Of a DNA stretch of 64,000 nt, positions 48,313 through 59,154 are shown piece after piece. Source of the DNA: Sulfolobus islandicus Y.N.15.51 (GTDB taxonomy: Archaea > Thermoproteota > Thermoprotei_A > Sulfolobales > Sulfolobaceae); the NCBI RefSeq assembly GCF_000022485.1, contig NC_012623.1, positions 2,444,501 to 2,508,500 on the forward strand. Direction: 5' to 3'. Positions within the stretch are counted from its first letter, which is position 1. Each line of letters begins with the position of its first letter. A model generated the notes under the pieces. It had not been told where the DNA came from and did not search any database. It saw only the letters and a list, made by a program, of their open reading frames with translations. Made by a program: the position numbers and the translations under genes.

Positions 48313-49413
48313 ATGGATCTGATATTACCAGACTATTATGGAGAGAATATTTACACATTATCTTGTTTTATAGCTGAATACCTTGGAGTTCAGAGGCAAT
48401 GTTTGAATAAGATGAATTTAAACGTTAATAGTAAATTGGTTTTAGCATTATTTGATGGTCTAGGGTGGAACATATTTAATCGAACTGGGATAAATTTACA
48501 AGCAACAAAGATAACAAGTGTTTTCCCATCCACAACATCCACTGTATTGACAACATTATTCACCGCATCAACGCCTGGTGAGCATGGTGTTTTAGGTTAT
48601 AATACCTTCTCAAAGAGGTTAGGAGGAATCGTAAATACTCTACGTTACACTTATCCTACGGTAAGTGATAGAGATTCCATAAGAGATTCCGTACCTTTTT
48701 CTTCATCGTTTCCTTATGTTAAAGGCTATTTGAAAGAAGTTCAAGGTAAGAAGGCTATATCTTTAGTGCCTAAGGGAATTGAAAATACCGAGTTTAGCAA
48801 TGCTACGCATGGAGCTTCTGGTGAGTCGAAAACTTATGTTAACTTTTGGGATGCATTTTATCAACTCTCACAGATTTTACAACAAGACGCATATGACTTT
48901 ATCTACTTTTACGTTCCAGATGTAGATACTTTGTCTCATAAATATGGACCGTATACAGATCCTACCATTAAATCTGCAAGAGATATTTTGATCAGCATCT
49001 TAGAGATTTCAGAAAAACATAAGAAATATAGTTTTATAATAACAGCAGATCATGGCCACGTTCCCGTTTCTGAAACTATACTCTTCAACAATGACCAAGA
49101 CTTACTTAATATGCTTGATGTTCCTCCATATGGAGACTCTAGGGCAATATTTTTAAGAACTAGATATGACGTTTCAATTTATCTCAGCAGAAAGTATGGA
49201 AGTCTTAAAATATTCGGAAAAAGCGATCTTGAAAGGTTACTAGGAAAGATTAAGGACATTTCTGCCTTTCCGGACTATATTGCAGTTCCTACTGATTATC
49301 GAGCATTCATATTTAATTTTAAGGAAAAAGACGACTATGATAAACTTAAAGGGCATCATGGAGGACTATTGCAAGAGGAATTTGAGATACCTTTGGTGAT
49401 CTTGAATGGTTGA
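48313..49413 (+). CDS. Alkaline phosphatase superfamily / nucleotide pyrophosphatase-like protein
   Basis: A 366-residue protein. Metal-site motifs are LALFDGLGWN with Asp, the nucleophile region FPSTTSTVLTTLFTASTPGEHGVLGY, VPDVDTLSHKYGP, ITADHGHVP and the final GHHGG. I start it at ATG 48313; a longer frame would overlap the divergent membrane protein. It likely hydrolyses a phosphodiester or nucleotide. It overlaps the phosphoribosyltransferase gene by 8 bp. Confidence 0.85.
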   Translation: MDLILPDYYGENIYTLSCFIAEYLGVQRQCLNKMNLNVNSKLVLALFDGLGWNIFNRTGINLQATKITSVFPSTTSTVLTTLFTASTPGEHGVLGYNTFSKRLGGIVNTLRYTYPTVSDRDSIRDSVPFSSSFPYVKGYLKEVQGKKAISLVPKGIENTEFSNATHGASGESKTYVNFWDAFYQLSQILQQDAYDFIYFYVPDVDTLSHKYGPYTDPTIKSARDILISILEISEKHKKYSFIITADHGHVPVSETILFNNDQDLLNMLDVPPYGDSRAIFLRTRYDVSIYLSRKYGSLKIFGKSDLERLLGKIKDISAFPDYIAVPTDYRAFIFNFKEKDDYDKLKGHHGGLLQEEFEIPLVILNG

Positions 49414-49945
49414 ATATCATATTCCATCATGGGATGAAATAGAAGACGCAGTTTTTTCAATAGGCGAGGCGTTAGTTAAGAATAATTATATTCCAGATGT
49501 TTTGGTCGCGGTATTAACGGGTGGCATTGTACCGGCTAAACTTCTTTCTGACTTACTAGATTTGAAAGTAATTAGGTATATAGATATAAAATTCTATCGT
49601 AGCGTTGGAAAAACTGAAAGTAGGCCAGTAATCAGATCCGTATATACTGATTCTTTAGAGGGGAAGAAAGTTCTAGTAATTGATGATGTTGCTGATACTG
49701 GCGAAACTCTGGAGGCGGTTAGTAATGTTATAACCATGTTTAATCCAGCTAAAGTAATGACTGCAACTTTATACTTAAAACCTTGGTCCAAGAGGGTTCC
49801 AGATTTCTATTACAAACAAATTGATAAGTGGATAATTTTCCCATGGGATAAATGGGATGTTGTTAGGGAAAATAATGATGTTCCCGTTAACAAAAAGGAG
49901 AGATTCTTCGACTTATATAATCAATTATTAAAAATCAGAAAATAG
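49406..49945 (+). CDS. Phosphoribosyltransferase (purine type)
   Basis: A 179-residue PRTase. The PRPP-binding motif is VLVIDDVADTGETLEAV, with AVLTGGIVPAKLLSDLL before it. It resembles archaeal xanthine/guanine or hypoxanthine PRTases used for purine salvage. It is coupled with the phosphatase-superfamily gene and converges on methylmalonyl-CoA mutase with 11-bp overlap. Confidence 0.85.
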   Translation: MVEYHIPSWDEIEDAVFSIGEALVKNNYIPDVLVAVLTGGIVPAKLLSDLLDLKVIRYIDIKFYRSVGKTESRPVIRSVYTDSLEGKKVLVIDDVADTGETLEAVSNVITMFNPAKVMTATLYLKPWSKRVPDFYYKQIDKWIIFPWDKWDVVRENNDVPVNKKERFFDLYNQLLKIRK

Positions 49946-51596
49946 AAGGTTCTTTATATTCTCCCCAAATATCTCGTAAAACACTGCTGGTCTCCCCTAC
50001 TGTTGCCCCTACTCTTAGGGCATCAATCATGTATGGGAACAAATTCTCATTCTCTTTTTCAGCAGCTTTTCGTAGATTATTGAGACTATCCCTAACTTTC
50101 ATTCCATCTCTCTCTTGTTTATACTTCTTTAACCTTGAAATAACCCTCTCCCTAACCTCTGGATTTACTCTAAATATTTCAGTTGTTCCAATCCACTCTG
50201 GTTCATAATACATATTAACACCAACTTTTCCGAGGTCACTCTCTTCTATTCTCTTCTGTATTCTATACGCGCTTTCAGCTATCTGTGCTTGCGGATACCC
50301 ATTTTCTATGGCTTTTATCATACCACCCATTTTTTCTACTTGATCTATAATCTTCCACGCTCTCTCCTCTATTTCATCGGTCAGCCACTCTATGTAATAT
50401 GAGCCTCCCAATGGATCCACTATATCGGCAGCTCCACTCTCATTCGCTATTATCTGCTGAACTCTTATTGCAATCTTAGCGGCTTTCTCAGTGGGTAACG
50501 CCAATGCTTCGTCATATGAATTAACGTGCAAACTTTGGGTTCCACCCAATACAGCGGCTAATGCTTGCAATGTAGTCCTTATTATGTTTATTTCCGGCTG
50601 TTGTGCAGTTAATTCAGCTCCTCCTGTTTGCGTATGGAACCTTAACATCATTGACTCAAGTTTCTTAGCGTTAAACATTTCTTTCATTATTTTCGCCCAC
50701 ATTCTTCGGGCAGCTCTAAATTTAGCAACTTCCTCGAATATATCTGAGTAAGCTGCGAAGAAGAAGGATAAATGTGGTGCAAATTCGTCCACACTAATCC
50801 CCCTCTCCATTGTTTTTCTGACATACTCCATACCATCCGCCAATGTAAACGCCACTTCCAATACCGCATCCGCCCCAGCTTCTCTTATGTGATATCCACT
50901 TATGCTTATTGGATGCCATTTTGGTAAGTATTTAGCGGAGTATTCGATAATGTCGATGGCGTATCTCATTGAGGGCGAAGGTGGGTATATGAAGTTCTTT
51001 CTAGCTATATACTCTTTTAAAATATCATTTTGAACTGTTCCATCTAAAACGTTCTTGTTAATATTTCTACTTTCGGTAGTAGCAATCAGCATTGAGAGTA
51101 ATTCCATGGCGGTGGCGTTTATAGTCATTGAAGTAGAAACCTTGTCGAGGGGTATTCCGGACATTACCATATCCATTTCCTTCCAATGGAACATGGAGAC
51201 TCCAACAACTCCAACCTCTGTGTAAGCTAATTCATGATCCGGGTCTAATCCCAATTGGGTAGGTAAATCAAAGGCCATACTTAAACCAGTTTGTCCTGCT
51301 TCCAATAATTTCCTAAACCTCGAATTCGTTTCCTCTGCAGATCCAAAGCCCGCATATTGTCTAATTGTCCAAATCCTTCCTCTATACATGTTAGGATAAA
51401 TTCCTCTTGTGAATGGATACTCACCTGGTAATCCCAACTTTTCCATGTAATTGCCTTTGACATCCAATGGAGTATAAACTGGTTTAATATGTATTCCGGA
51501 AAACGTTTTGAATTCCTTTTTCCTCTCTCCCCTCTTCTTCACCCAACTTAAATAGACCGTTTCTTCCCATTCCTTAATTCTATCTTCAATATCCAT
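49935..51596 (-). CDS. mcmA1: Methylmalonyl-CoA mutase, large (catalytic) subunit
   Basis: A 553-residue TIM-barrel catalytic subunit: YPFTRGIYPNMYRGRIWTIRQYAGFG at the start, SMAFDLPTQLGLDPDH and the C-terminal DALRVGATVGETSSVL. The B12-binding domain is absent and must be a separate gene elsewhere. It interconverts succinyl-CoA and methylmalonyl-CoA, part of the 3-hydroxypropionate/4-hydroxybutyrate cycle in Sulfolobales. It is divergent from the epimerase across 79 bp. Confidence 0.95.
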   Translation of the reverse strand: MDIEDRIKEWEETVYLSWVKKRGERKKEFKTFSGIHIKPVYTPLDVKGNYMEKLGLPGEYPFTRGIYPNMYRGRIWTIRQYAGFGSAEETNSRFRKLLEAGQTGLSMAFDLPTQLGLDPDHELAYTEVGVVGVSMFHWKEMDMVMSGIPLDKVSTSMTINATAMELLSMLIATTESRNINKNVLDGTVQNDILKEYIARKNFIYPPSPSMRYAIDIIEYSAKYLPKWHPISISGYHIREAGADAVLEVAFTLADGMEYVRKTMERGISVDEFAPHLSFFFAAYSDIFEEVAKFRAARRMWAKIMKEMFNAKKLESMMLRFHTQTGGAELTAQQPEINIIRTTLQALAAVLGGTQSLHVNSYDEALALPTEKAAKIAIRVQQIIANESGAADIVDPLGGSYYIEWLTDEIEERAWKIIDQVEKMGGMIKAIENGYPQAQIAESAYRIQKRIEESDLGKVGVNMYYEPEWIGTTEIFRVNPEVRERVISRLKKYKQERDGMKVRDSLNNLRKAAEKENENLFPYMIDALRVGATVGETSSVLRDIWGEYKEPSIF

Positions 51597-51675
51597 ATTA
51601 TGTTTAAATCCTATAAACAGTATATAACTTTTTCTTTAGGACAAAACTTTTAAGATTAAACAATATGAATACGTT

Positions 51676-52104
51676 ATGCTGGTTGAAAATCTAGACCATA
51701 TTGGAATAGTAGTTGAGGATATAGACCAAGCAATTAAATTCTATCAAAATACTTTTGGAATGAAATTGATACATCAAGAACTCATTCCAGAGAGAGGGAT
51801 AAAAGTGGCGTTTTTAGTTGGGGAAGAAGAAAACGAAACTTCAATAGAGTTATTGGAACCAATCGATCATAACGACATGAATAACACTGTGGCTAAGTTT
51901 CTGAAAAATAGGGGTCAAGGTTTACATCATTTGGCTGTAAAAGTTAGTGATATTAATAAGGCATTAGAGGAATTGACAGCTAAAGGACTTCAATTAGTAG
52001 ATTCCGCCCCGAGAAAGGGGGCAAGAGGGCACCTAGTAGCTTTTGTACATCCAAAGAGCGTTATGGGAGTACTACTTGAATTGGTACAACCAAAGGAATT
52101 ATAA
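51676..52104 (+). CDS. mce: Methylmalonyl-CoA epimerase
   Basis: A 142-residue VOC/glyoxalase-fold protein. Metal ligands are H in LDHIGIVVEDID, Q/E in the middle and the GLHHLAVKV and LLELVQPK ends; repeated beta-alpha-beta-beta-beta units are visible. It switches methylmalonyl-CoA stereoisomers for the mutase. Its place beside the mutase supports the assignment. Confidence 0.92.
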   Translation: MLVENLDHIGIVVEDIDQAIKFYQNTFGMKLIHQELIPERGIKVAFLVGEEENETSIELLEPIDHNDMNNTVAKFLKNRGQGLHHLAVKVSDINKALEELTAKGLQLVDSAPRKGARGHLVAFVHPKSVMGVLLELVQPKEL

Positions 52105-52176
52105 ATATCGAGATACACTTGTTGAGGAACATAAGAAACTTTAAAACTATATTTTCATAATATATAACGATAATCT

Positions 52177-52707
52177 ATGCCCAAGAGGGAAGAAAAGGAT
52201 ATTTTTGACTTAATGGATGAATGGATAAGGGAGATGGAAGAAGAGTTCGAGAAAATTGAGAGGGAATTTATGAGAGGTTTCAGAGGCAAAGGAGAGGAAG
52301 TTAAGCAATTTGGGCCATACGTTTACGGATTTAGAATAACCGTAGGACCAGACGGCGTGCCGAAAATAGAGGAATTCGGTAACGTTAGGAAAATCAGAGG
52401 TAAGCCAATGATATCTGAAGAACGTGAGCCATTAGCTGACGTTATTGAGAAAGGTGATGAAATTAAGGTAGTAGCTGAAGTGCCTGGCGTTAACAAGGAG
52501 GATATTAAAGTTAAGGTGACAAATGGTGGAAAGAAATTAGTGATTACAGCCAAATCAGAGGAGAGGCAATACTATAAGGAGATTGATTTACCAGCAGAAG
52601 TAGACGAGAAGTCGGCTAAGGCTAATTTTAAGAATGGAGTTTTAGAGATAACTTTAAAGAAGAAAAGCACTTCGTCAGATTCTGGTGTTGAAATAAAAGT
52701 TGAGTAA
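52177..52707 (+). CDS. hsp20: Small heat shock protein (Hsp20/alpha-crystallin family)
   Basis: A 176-residue protein. The alpha-crystallin domain (about 85-170) has IKVVAEVPGVNKEDIKVKV, YYKEIDLPAEVD and NGVLEITLKK with a C-terminal VEIKVE in place of the usual IxI. The acidic N-terminal helix precedes an FRGKG stretch. It holds unfolded proteins. A TATA-like element near 52148-52155 gives leaderless spacing to ATG 52177. Confidence 0.9.
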   Translation: MPKREEKDIFDLMDEWIREMEEEFEKIEREFMRGFRGKGEEVKQFGPYVYGFRITVGPDGVPKIEEFGNVRKIRGKPMISEEREPLADVIEKGDEIKVVAEVPGVNKEDIKVKVTNGGKKLVITAKSEERQYYKEIDLPAEVDEKSAKANFKNGVLEITLKKKSTSSDSGVEIKVE

Positions 52708-52722
52708 TTATTTTTCCCTAAC

Positions 52723-53241
52723 TTAATCAGAATTAGTTAAAATAAGTGGTTTTACTGTTGCCTTTTCTGATTTTATGAAACTTAATCCTAATTCGTCCTC
52801 AAGTACTAATGTAAATTTAATTTTACCTTCCATTGCTAATCTTATTTTATTTTCACATTCCTTATCACAGAAGTCTCCTACTTTATCTAATATTATCTCT
52901 AGAACTCCCTCAATTGTAGAGATATAACCTTGAGACATACCAGCTGGTTCTATTTCTATTCCTAATTCCGGTATTGTTATTTTAGCAAAAGCAGATCTAT
53001 ATATGATTGTTCTCAGATCGTTCTCGTTTTCTATCCTCATCTCAATTACCTTGGGTTCTCTACTTTCATACGGTTTAACATCTCTAAATCTATATCCACA
53101 ATTTTCACAGTACCAATTTGATAAAATTAGCTTTCCAGCATGCGGAGTATCATATAGATAGTCTATTGCCTTAAAGGTCTTTGATTTACAAACTGGGCAT
53201 AAAAGTGTCTCTTCAAATATTACCTTAGGTCCCTCAGACAT
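52723..53241 (-). CDS. ZPR1-type zinc-finger protein
   Basis: A 172-residue protein with a zinc ribbon (CPVCKS...YCENCGYRF) followed by the ZPR1 beta domain (ITIPELGIEIEPAGMSQGYISTIEGVLEII). ATG 53241 is preferred over a TTG 6 nt upstream. Eukaryotic ZPR1 helps eEF1A folding; an archaeal role with aEF1A is plausible. It is divergent from a translational-GTPase-like gene. Confidence 0.87.
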   Translation of the reverse strand: MSEGPKVIFEETLLCPVCKSKTFKAIDYLYDTPHAGKLILSNWYCENCGYRFRDVKPYESREPKVIEMRIENENDLRTIIYRSAFAKITIPELGIEIEPAGMSQGYISTIEGVLEIILDKVGDFCDKECENKIRLAMEGKIKFTLVLEDELGLSFIKSEKATVKPLILTNSD

Positions 53242-53309
53242 TAACAATCCCCTATTAAAATTTATTTAGTTGTTCACAAATTTAATACTTGTTAAAGTGA
53301 TGTGATGTA

Positions 53310-54881
53310 ATGAAATTACCCCGAGAAAATGAAATAGGAAAAGTAGAATATAAGCTTATTCTTTCTGGTGTGACGCCAGAGCGTCTTCAAGAATTAGCTT
53401 CTCAAATGAAGTACAGATTAGAGGAAGGTGATGGGGAAGCATTTTACGTTATAGGTGTAAGTAATGAGGGGGAAATAATAGGGTTATCCAAGAGTGAATT
53501 AGAGGAAAGTATATCTACTCTAGATATGATTGCTAAGCTAGTAAACGCTAAAATTGTGTATAGAAGAGACGTTGAAGTAAGAAAGGATAAATACGTGGCT
53601 GAACTTCTAGTTAGGAGATATAAGGAGAATTTACCAGTAGAGGTCAACGTTGCAGTAATGGGTCATGTAAATGCAGGGAAAAGTACTGTAACTGGTGCGT
53701 TGGTTCTAGGAAGATTGGATGATGGAAATGGAGGTTTAAGAACAGCAATTGCAAGGCATCTCCATGAAGTTCTATCTGGTAGAACATCTTCCATTACATT
53801 GAGATTGATCGGATTTGATGATAGCGGTAAGATAGTGAATTGGCAATTAAAGGATCCACTTGACGAGGCGGAAACAACGATTAAGAGTACTAAGATAGTT
53901 AGACTTATTGATCTTGGAGGGCATGAGAGATACCTTAGAACCACTCTAAAAGGATTATTAGGTTATGAGGTAAATTACGTTATGCTAGTAGTTGGAGCTG
54001 ATGATGGTTTAAGTATAATGGGCAAAGAACATTTAGCCTTAGCTTCAATATTAAAATTTCCTATATTTGTAGTTATTACTAAGGTAGATAAATATCCAGA
54101 AGATAGGATAAAAGGCATAGTTAATGATATTAAAAACGTTTTAAAAATTCCCGGAATTAATAGATTGGCTCTAGAAGTTGAGGATGAGGATGATGTTGTA
54201 AATTCAATTTTGGCTATAAAGACTAAGCGTGTAGTTCCTATTTTTAGAATATCGAATGTAAGTGGAAAAGGTTTAGATTTGCTTATAAAATTCCTAAACC
54301 TATTACCTCCGGAGGCTAAGAACTTAGATGAGAAAGAGACACCACTAGTTTATATCGATGAAGCATATAACGTAACTGGAGTGGGTACTGTTGTACTTGG
54401 TTCCGTTGTGAGAGGTAAACTTAGGAGTAATGAGTCTGTGTTAATTGGGCCTAATAAGTTAGGAGAGTTTAAGGAGGTTAAGATAAAGAGTATACAAGTA
54501 AATAAGGTATTTGTGGATTCCGTTTTGGCTGGGAATATAGCCACATTTGCTATTCAAGGTATTGAAAAGGAGAGTCTTAGAAAAGGAATGGTAATGGTGA
54601 AGGGAATACCTAAGGTAGTTAGAAGATTTAAGGCGAGAGTGTTTATACTTCACCATCCAACTACCATTAGAGAAGGTTATGTTGCTACCCTTCACTCTTA
54701 TACAATAAGGCAAGCGATAAAGTTTGAGAGAATTCAGAGTGGGTTTCTAAGAACTGGCGATACGAGTGAAATAGTATTGCATTTTCTGTATAGGCCAGAA
54801 TACTTAGAGAGGGGACAAATTTTCGTATTCAGAGAAGGTAGAACTAGAGGTGTAGGTATTGTATTGGAACCTATTGGTTAA
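53310..54881 (+). CDS. EF-Tu-family GTPase, GTPBP1-like
   Basis: A 523-residue GTPase. The P-loop is GHVNAGKST (about residue 118), the switch motif DLGGHERY replaces DxPG, and the guanine motif TKVD follows VVIT. Domains 2 and 3 (about 345-523) are EF1A-like beta barrels. The long insert after the P-loop and ETTIKSTK are typical of GTPBP1/2, implicated in ribosome rescue or mRNA turnover. The first 110 residues are a family-specific N-terminal domain. Confidence 0.87.
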   Translation: MKLPRENEIGKVEYKLILSGVTPERLQELASQMKYRLEEGDGEAFYVIGVSNEGEIIGLSKSELEESISTLDMIAKLVNAKIVYRRDVEVRKDKYVAELLVRRYKENLPVEVNVAVMGHVNAGKSTVTGALVLGRLDDGNGGLRTAIARHLHEVLSGRTSSITLRLIGFDDSGKIVNWQLKDPLDEAETTIKSTKIVRLIDLGGHERYLRTTLKGLLGYEVNYVMLVVGADDGLSIMGKEHLALASILKFPIFVVITKVDKYPEDRIKGIVNDIKNVLKIPGINRLALEVEDEDDVVNSILAIKTKRVVPIFRISNVSGKGLDLLIKFLNLLPPEAKNLDEKETPLVYIDEAYNVTGVGTVVLGSVVRGKLRSNESVLIGPNKLGEFKEVKIKSIQVNKVFVDSVLAGNIATFAIQGIEKESLRKGMVMVKGIPKVVRRFKARVFILHHPTTIREGYVATLHSYTIRQAIKFERIQSGFLRTGDTSEIVLHFLYRPEYLERGQIFVFREGRTRGVGIVLEPIG

Positions 54882-55278
54882 TTTTCCCTACACTACACTC
54901 TATAATCTGCTTTGATATTTCCTCTGCTTGTGAACCTATATGCTTCTTTAAACTATTTGCTAATGGTCCGCCCACTTCATAATCACTACTCCATTTGATT
55001 TTATTTCCAAGAATTGTAAGTAATGTGTTTATGTTTGCTATTATACCAGGTCCCTCAATGGTAATTAACGTATCTATGTTATCTCCATTAATTTCGTGCT
55101 TTTTTACTGTCCCATTAATTTCAATAGTTAAAAATGAGAATTTAACATAAGCCTTAAAGCTATTCCCATTTATTTCTTTTACCCCGGGAATACAAGTTAA
55201 TAGATTCTTATAATCTGAAAAAAACTGTTTGGCCTTATTTGAGTCCTTTATAACAATTTCTCCTTCAGTTTTTGTCAT
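54871..55278 (-). CDS. CoxG-like SRPBCC protein (second copy)
   Basis: About 135 residues from ATG 55278, which overlaps the stop of the upstream CoxG gene (ATGA). The pattern TCIPGVKEINGNSFKAYVKFSFLTIEING and a C-terminal helix fit the START/SRPBCC fold of CO dehydrogenase subunit G. CoxG proteins help CoxL/CutL enzymes at the membrane or in maturation. The last 11 bp overlap the GTPase gene. Confidence 0.8.
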   Translation of the reverse strand: MTKTEGEIVIKDSNKAKQFFSDYKNLLTCIPGVKEINGNSFKAYVKFSFLTIEINGTVKKHEINGDNIDTLITIEGPGIIANINTLLTILGNKIKWSSDYEVGGPLANSLKKHIGSQAEEISKQIIECSVGKINQ

Positions 55279-55694
55279 TTTATCACCCTTTCCTTTATAC
55301 AATTGAACAAGTCATTGATGATCTTCTCTAATGCACTACCCATTAATCTTGCGCCTACAGACGCTAAAACTCCTGCTACTTTCACATCTGCTGAATAGTT
55401 TATCTTACCATCTAGAGCCTCGGCTATTGCATCTATATCCACGTTACTATTCATTCCAGTACCTTTAGCAATAATTTTTCTCTTATTTTCATCTATCTTC
55501 TCAAATCTCACATTAGCCTTATATTCTCCTTTTATGAACCCGATCCCGGTTACTCCCACTACCTTGTACTCTTCACCCTCCTTGGTAAAACTCTTTATCC
55601 CTGGAAAACACTGTGCCACTTGATCTGGATTATCCAGTAGTTTGAGTATTTGATCCTTAGTAGCGTTTAAGCTGATTGAACCCTCATATTTCAT
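55275..55694 (-). CDS. CoxG-like SRPBCC protein (CO dehydrogenase subunit G family)
   Basis: A 139-residue SRPBCC protein: NPDQVAQCFPGIKSFTKEGEEY, then VTGIGFIKGEYKANVRFEKID and ASVGARLMGSALEKIINDLF, the CoxG consensus. It is the first of two tandem copies, which share low but clear pattern similarity and arose by duplication. It is divergent from the MobA-like gene across 26 bp. Confidence 0.87.
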   Translation of the reverse strand: MKYEGSISLNATKDQILKLLDNPDQVAQCFPGIKSFTKEGEEYKVVGVTGIGFIKGEYKANVRFEKIDENKRKIIAKGTGMNSNVDIDAIAEALDGKINYSADVKVAGVLASVGARLMGSALEKIINDLFNCIKERVIK

Positions 55695-55720
55695 AAGTAA
55701 CTTTTGGAATAGCAGTATAT

Positions 55721-56260
55721 ATGAATATAGGAGTCATTATTTTGGCAGCAGGGGAGGGAAAGAGGTTCGGAGGAGATAAGTTATTTGCAAAAATAGATAA
55801 TATCCCTATAATTATGCGAACTATTGGAATTTATGAAGATTTAGAGAAAGTCATTATTGTAGGTAAATATGTTAATGAATTACTTCCCTTACTCATGGAT
55901 CAAATAGTAATATATAATCCGTTCTGGAAGGAAGGGATAAGTACGTCAATAAAGCTTGGATTGAGATTCTTCAAGGATTACGACGCTGTATTGGTAGCAT
56001 TAGGGGATATGCCATTTGTGACTAAAGATGATGTTGACAAGATAATTAACGCATTTAAGCCAAGTTGTAAAGCTGTAATTCCAACTCATAAAGGAGAAAA
56101 GGGAAACCCGGTATTAATTTCCAAAAGTTTATTCGGTGAGATTGAAAAATTAAGAGGAGATTTAGGGGCAAAAGTTATACTAAATAAAATGGGAATGGAA
56201 GAATTGTGTTTTGTAGAATGTAGTGAAGGTGTTTTAATAGATATAGACAAAAAAGAAGAC

Positions 56261-56290
<30 letters not shown>
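55721..56290 (+). CDS. MobA/MocA-like molybdenum cofactor nucleotidyltransferase
   Basis: A 189-residue nucleotidyltransferase. The N-terminal [14 protein letters not shown] binds nucleotide and [10 protein letters not shown] supplies the metal Asp; [11 protein letters not shown] follows. MocA-type enzymes add CMP to molybdopterin for xanthine/CO-dehydrogenase-type enzymes, which suits the CutB, CutC and CoxG neighbours. Its end overlaps the CutC gene by 30 bp. Confidence 0.88.
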
Positions 56291-56767
<477 letters not shown>

Positions 56768-56772
56768 GCTTA

Positions 56773-57609
56773 TCACCTATTAAGTGCGGCTAAAATTGCT
56801 CTCTTAGTCATAACTTTTACCATTTTCTTTTTATATTCTGCTGATCCCCTTATATCGGAAGTCGGATTAGCGTAATCCATGGCTTTTGTTGCAGCTTCCT
56901 CTATTAATTTTTCCGATATCTTTCCAGATAATAATATTTTCTCGGCCTCACTAGCTCTTACTGCAGTTTTGTTTACAGCAGTTAATCCTATCCTCGCATC
57001 TTGAATTACGTCGCCATTTACCTTTAGTGCAACAGCAACTCCTACAATTGCAAAATCCCCTGCTCTTCTCTCTAGTTTCTGATAAGAGAACTTATAATCC
57101 TTAAGTAGGGGAACTTCTATTTCTGCAACTAATTCACCTGGATTCAAATCTGGTGTAAACATATCCTTGGCAAATGAAGAAAAGCTTTCTACTCTTTCTC
57201 CTTTTGTGCTCTTAATCCTTACCTTTGCATCCATGGCAATCAACGCGGCTGGATAATCTGCAGAAGGATCTAAATGTGATATGCTACCGCCTATAGTTCC
57301 CATGTTTCTAACTTGCGGATCAGCTATCTTTGACGCAGTTTCACTTAATAACGGAATATTAGCCTTCATAATATCGTAATGAGTAACTACAGGTCCTATT
57401 TTCACTACGTTTCCTTCCGTCTTAATGTATTTTAGTTCTGGTAATCTTCTTATTTCTACTAAATACGATGGTCTAAATATCCTTAACTTTAGCATTGGTA
57501 TTAAACTATGGCCTCCGGCTAGTGGTTTGGCATCATCATGTGACTCTAGGAACTCTAAAGCCTCTTTCACATTATCTGGAATTACGTAACTAAACTTTGG
57601 TGGATACAC
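56773..57609 (-). CDS. FAD-binding subunit of a molybdenum hydroxylase (CutB/CoxM-like)
   Basis: A 278-residue FAD protein: [48 protein letters not shown] and the C-terminal [20 protein letters not shown]. It is the medium subunit of xanthine/CO/aldehyde dehydrogenases. The start is GTG. The gene for the large molybdenum subunit is not beside it or elsewhere in the window. Sulfolobus glyceraldehyde dehydrogenase has such subunits. Confidence 0.9.
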   Translation of the reverse strand: MYPPKFSYVIPDNVKEALEFLESHDDAKPLAGGHSLIPMLKLRIFRPSYLVEIRRLPELKYIKTEGNVVKIGPVVTHYDIMKANIPLLSETASKIADPQVRNMGTIGGSISHLDPSADYPAALIAMDAKVRIKSTKGERVESFSSFAKDMFTPDLNPGELVAEIEVPLLKDYKFSYQKLERRAGDFAIVGVAVALKVNGDVIQDARIGLTAVNKTAVRASEAEKILLSGKISEKLIEEAATKAMDYANPTSDIRGSAEYKKKMVKVMTKRAILAALNR

Positions 57610-57698
57610 ATCCTTAATATTTGGTAGACCTTTATATACTTAGCTCTTATACTTTTAACATCTAAACAAAAACTTATATTAAATCTTATAGATTTGTA

Positions 57699-57833
57699 TT
57701 ATTTAACATATTTTTCTGATCTCTTCTTGAATTCTGCCATACACATCGGACTACAGAAATAGTACATATTCCCTTTATAATTGAATGAGTAAGGTTTACC
57801 TCTTATCTCATCCCCACATAAATTGCATTTCAT
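57699..57833 (-). CDS. 44-residue TRASH/YHS-like metal-binding protein
   Basis: ATG 57831-57833 to TAA 57699-57701. [10 protein letters not shown] supplies a CxxC pair and [13 protein letters not shown] a CxxxC pair with the aromatic residues typical of TRASH/YHS zinc or heavy-metal sites. It follows SUMT by 5 bp on the same strand, so it ends that operon. It may carry metal or sense it; context suggests a link to siroheme or cobalt-precorrin formation. Confidence 0.72.
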   Translation of the reverse strand: MKCNLCGDEIRGKPYSFNYKGNMYYFCSPMCMAEFKKRSEKYVK

Positions 57834-57838
57834 CTTTG

Positions 57839-58567
57839 TCACTTAAATTTCCATAAGTATTCCCTAAATTTAACAACTTCGCCAATTACAATAACCACTG
57901 GAGACGTCACATTATTATTCTTGATAATGCCAACTAAGTCTTTTAACTCCCCAGTAAAAACCCTCTGGTTTTCCGTTGTTCCGTTTTCAATAACGGCAAC
58001 AGGTTCTCTTTCATTTCTTAATTTTATTATAATATTGACTATATTCTCTATTTTCCTAAGACCCATGAGAATTACCAGTGTGCCTTTTCTTGGGATATAA
58101 TCTTCGTCAATTACTTTATCTTCTGCTTTCGTTCCAGATATTACAGTAAATCCACTGGCTGAGTAGATCCTACTAGTAACTGGAATCCCCGCATAGGCAG
58201 GTACGGCAGTTGCACTGGTTATCCCAGGTATTACCTCACACTCTATACCTTTGGATATAACGAATAGGCATTCCTCTTCTCCCCTACCCAAAACGTATGG
58301 ATCTCCTCCTTTTAATCGAACAACAATTTTACTTTCCATCGCCTTTTTTACTAATAACTCATTTATCTCATCTTGTATTACATAATCCCCTATATTTTTC
58401 CCGACGTATATTTTTTCAGCCTCGACTTTACAAAAATTTAGAAGCTCTTTAGGGATTAGCCTATCGTAAACCACAACATCAGCCTTTTGCAAGATCTTTA
58501 AGCCTTTAACAGTTATTAATTCGGGGTCACCCGGGCCTGCCCCTACTAAATAAACCTTCCCACTCAT
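57839..58567 (-). CDS. cobA: Uroporphyrinogen-III C-methyltransferase (SUMT)
   Basis: A 242-residue methyltransferase: [38 protein letters not shown] and [18 protein letters not shown] are all diagnostic. It makes precorrin-2 for siroheme, heme (alternative archaeal route) or cobalamin. It overlaps the membrane protein gene by 1 bp (TAATG). Confidence 0.95.
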   Translation of the reverse strand: MSGKVYLVGAGPGDPELITVKGLKILQKADVVVYDRLIPKELLNFCKVEAEKIYVGKNIGDYVIQDEINELLVKKAMESKIVVRLKGGDPYVLGRGEEECLFVISKGIECEVIPGITSATAVPAYAGIPVTSRIYSASGFTVISGTKAEDKVIDEDYIPRKGTLVILMGLRKIENIVNIIIKLRNEREPVAVIENGTTENQRVFTGELKDLVGIIKNNNVTSPVVIVIGEVVKFREYLWKFK

Positions 58568-59154
58568 TAAATTCCCCCTATCTTTTTCATAATGTAGACT
58601 GCAAATACTACGCCCTCAGGAAACTTTATACCATAAACTAGTACTATTACTGAATTTAACAGTAACTGCGATGGGACGTGGAATATGCCAGATGCTAAGT
58701 ATAGTAATAACAAGTATATCGTATCTCCCGCAAATCCTAGACTAAATAAGAGAAGCTTTTCCGTAAATTTTAGTGATGGTACTATATAACCTATCATAAA
58801 ACCCCCTAGAAATTCGCTGAGGAAAGACAGTACGAATAGCCACTGTATCTCCAATACCATTGGGTATATCTGAGGCATTAACCAAGGTATTATTAACAGT
58901 GAACCTATGGCCATGAATAAGGGCGCTCTTTTCCTTATCAATATTGAAACAATAGGTATTTTTTCTCCTTCAGTTTCAATAAATTTGTCTCTTGGTGTGT
59001 TAGAAATTAATACGTACCACCCCAGTAGTGCACTGGAGAGTATTGGCCCTTGATACGAGAGTAACCTATCCACTGGATCTACAAAAACGTAAAGTATAAT
59101 TGAAACTATAAGTAAAGAAAAACCTATATACTTGGCAATTTGAACTAAGTCCAT
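58567..59154 (-). CDS. Six-helix membrane protein of unknown function
   Basis: A 195-residue protein with about six hydrophobic segments (about 8-26, 37-52, 74-92, 100-120, 128-148, 155-178). Conserved-looking polar residues inside are E in FLSEFLGG and D in FAGDTIYL, which could bind a cofactor or ion. I do not recognise the family. It lies in an overlapping operon between the small TusA-like gene and SUMT. Confidence 0.65.
   Translation of the reverse strand: MDLVQIAKYIGFSLLIVSIILYVFVDPVDRLLSYQGPILSSALLGWYVLISNTPRDKFIETEGEKIPIVSILIRKRAPLFMAIGSLLIIPWLMPQIYPMVLEIQWLFVLSFLSEFLGGFMIGYIVPSLKFTEKLLLFSLGFAGDTIYLLLLYLASGIFHVPSQLLLNSVIVLVYGIKFPEGVVFAVYIMKKIGGI

Noticed and set aside
57610-57698. 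Possible promoter or terminator structure between the TRASH protein and CutB genes
   Set aside because: AT-rich with several TATA-like strings, but none has clear spacing to a gene start and no stable hairpin is seen.
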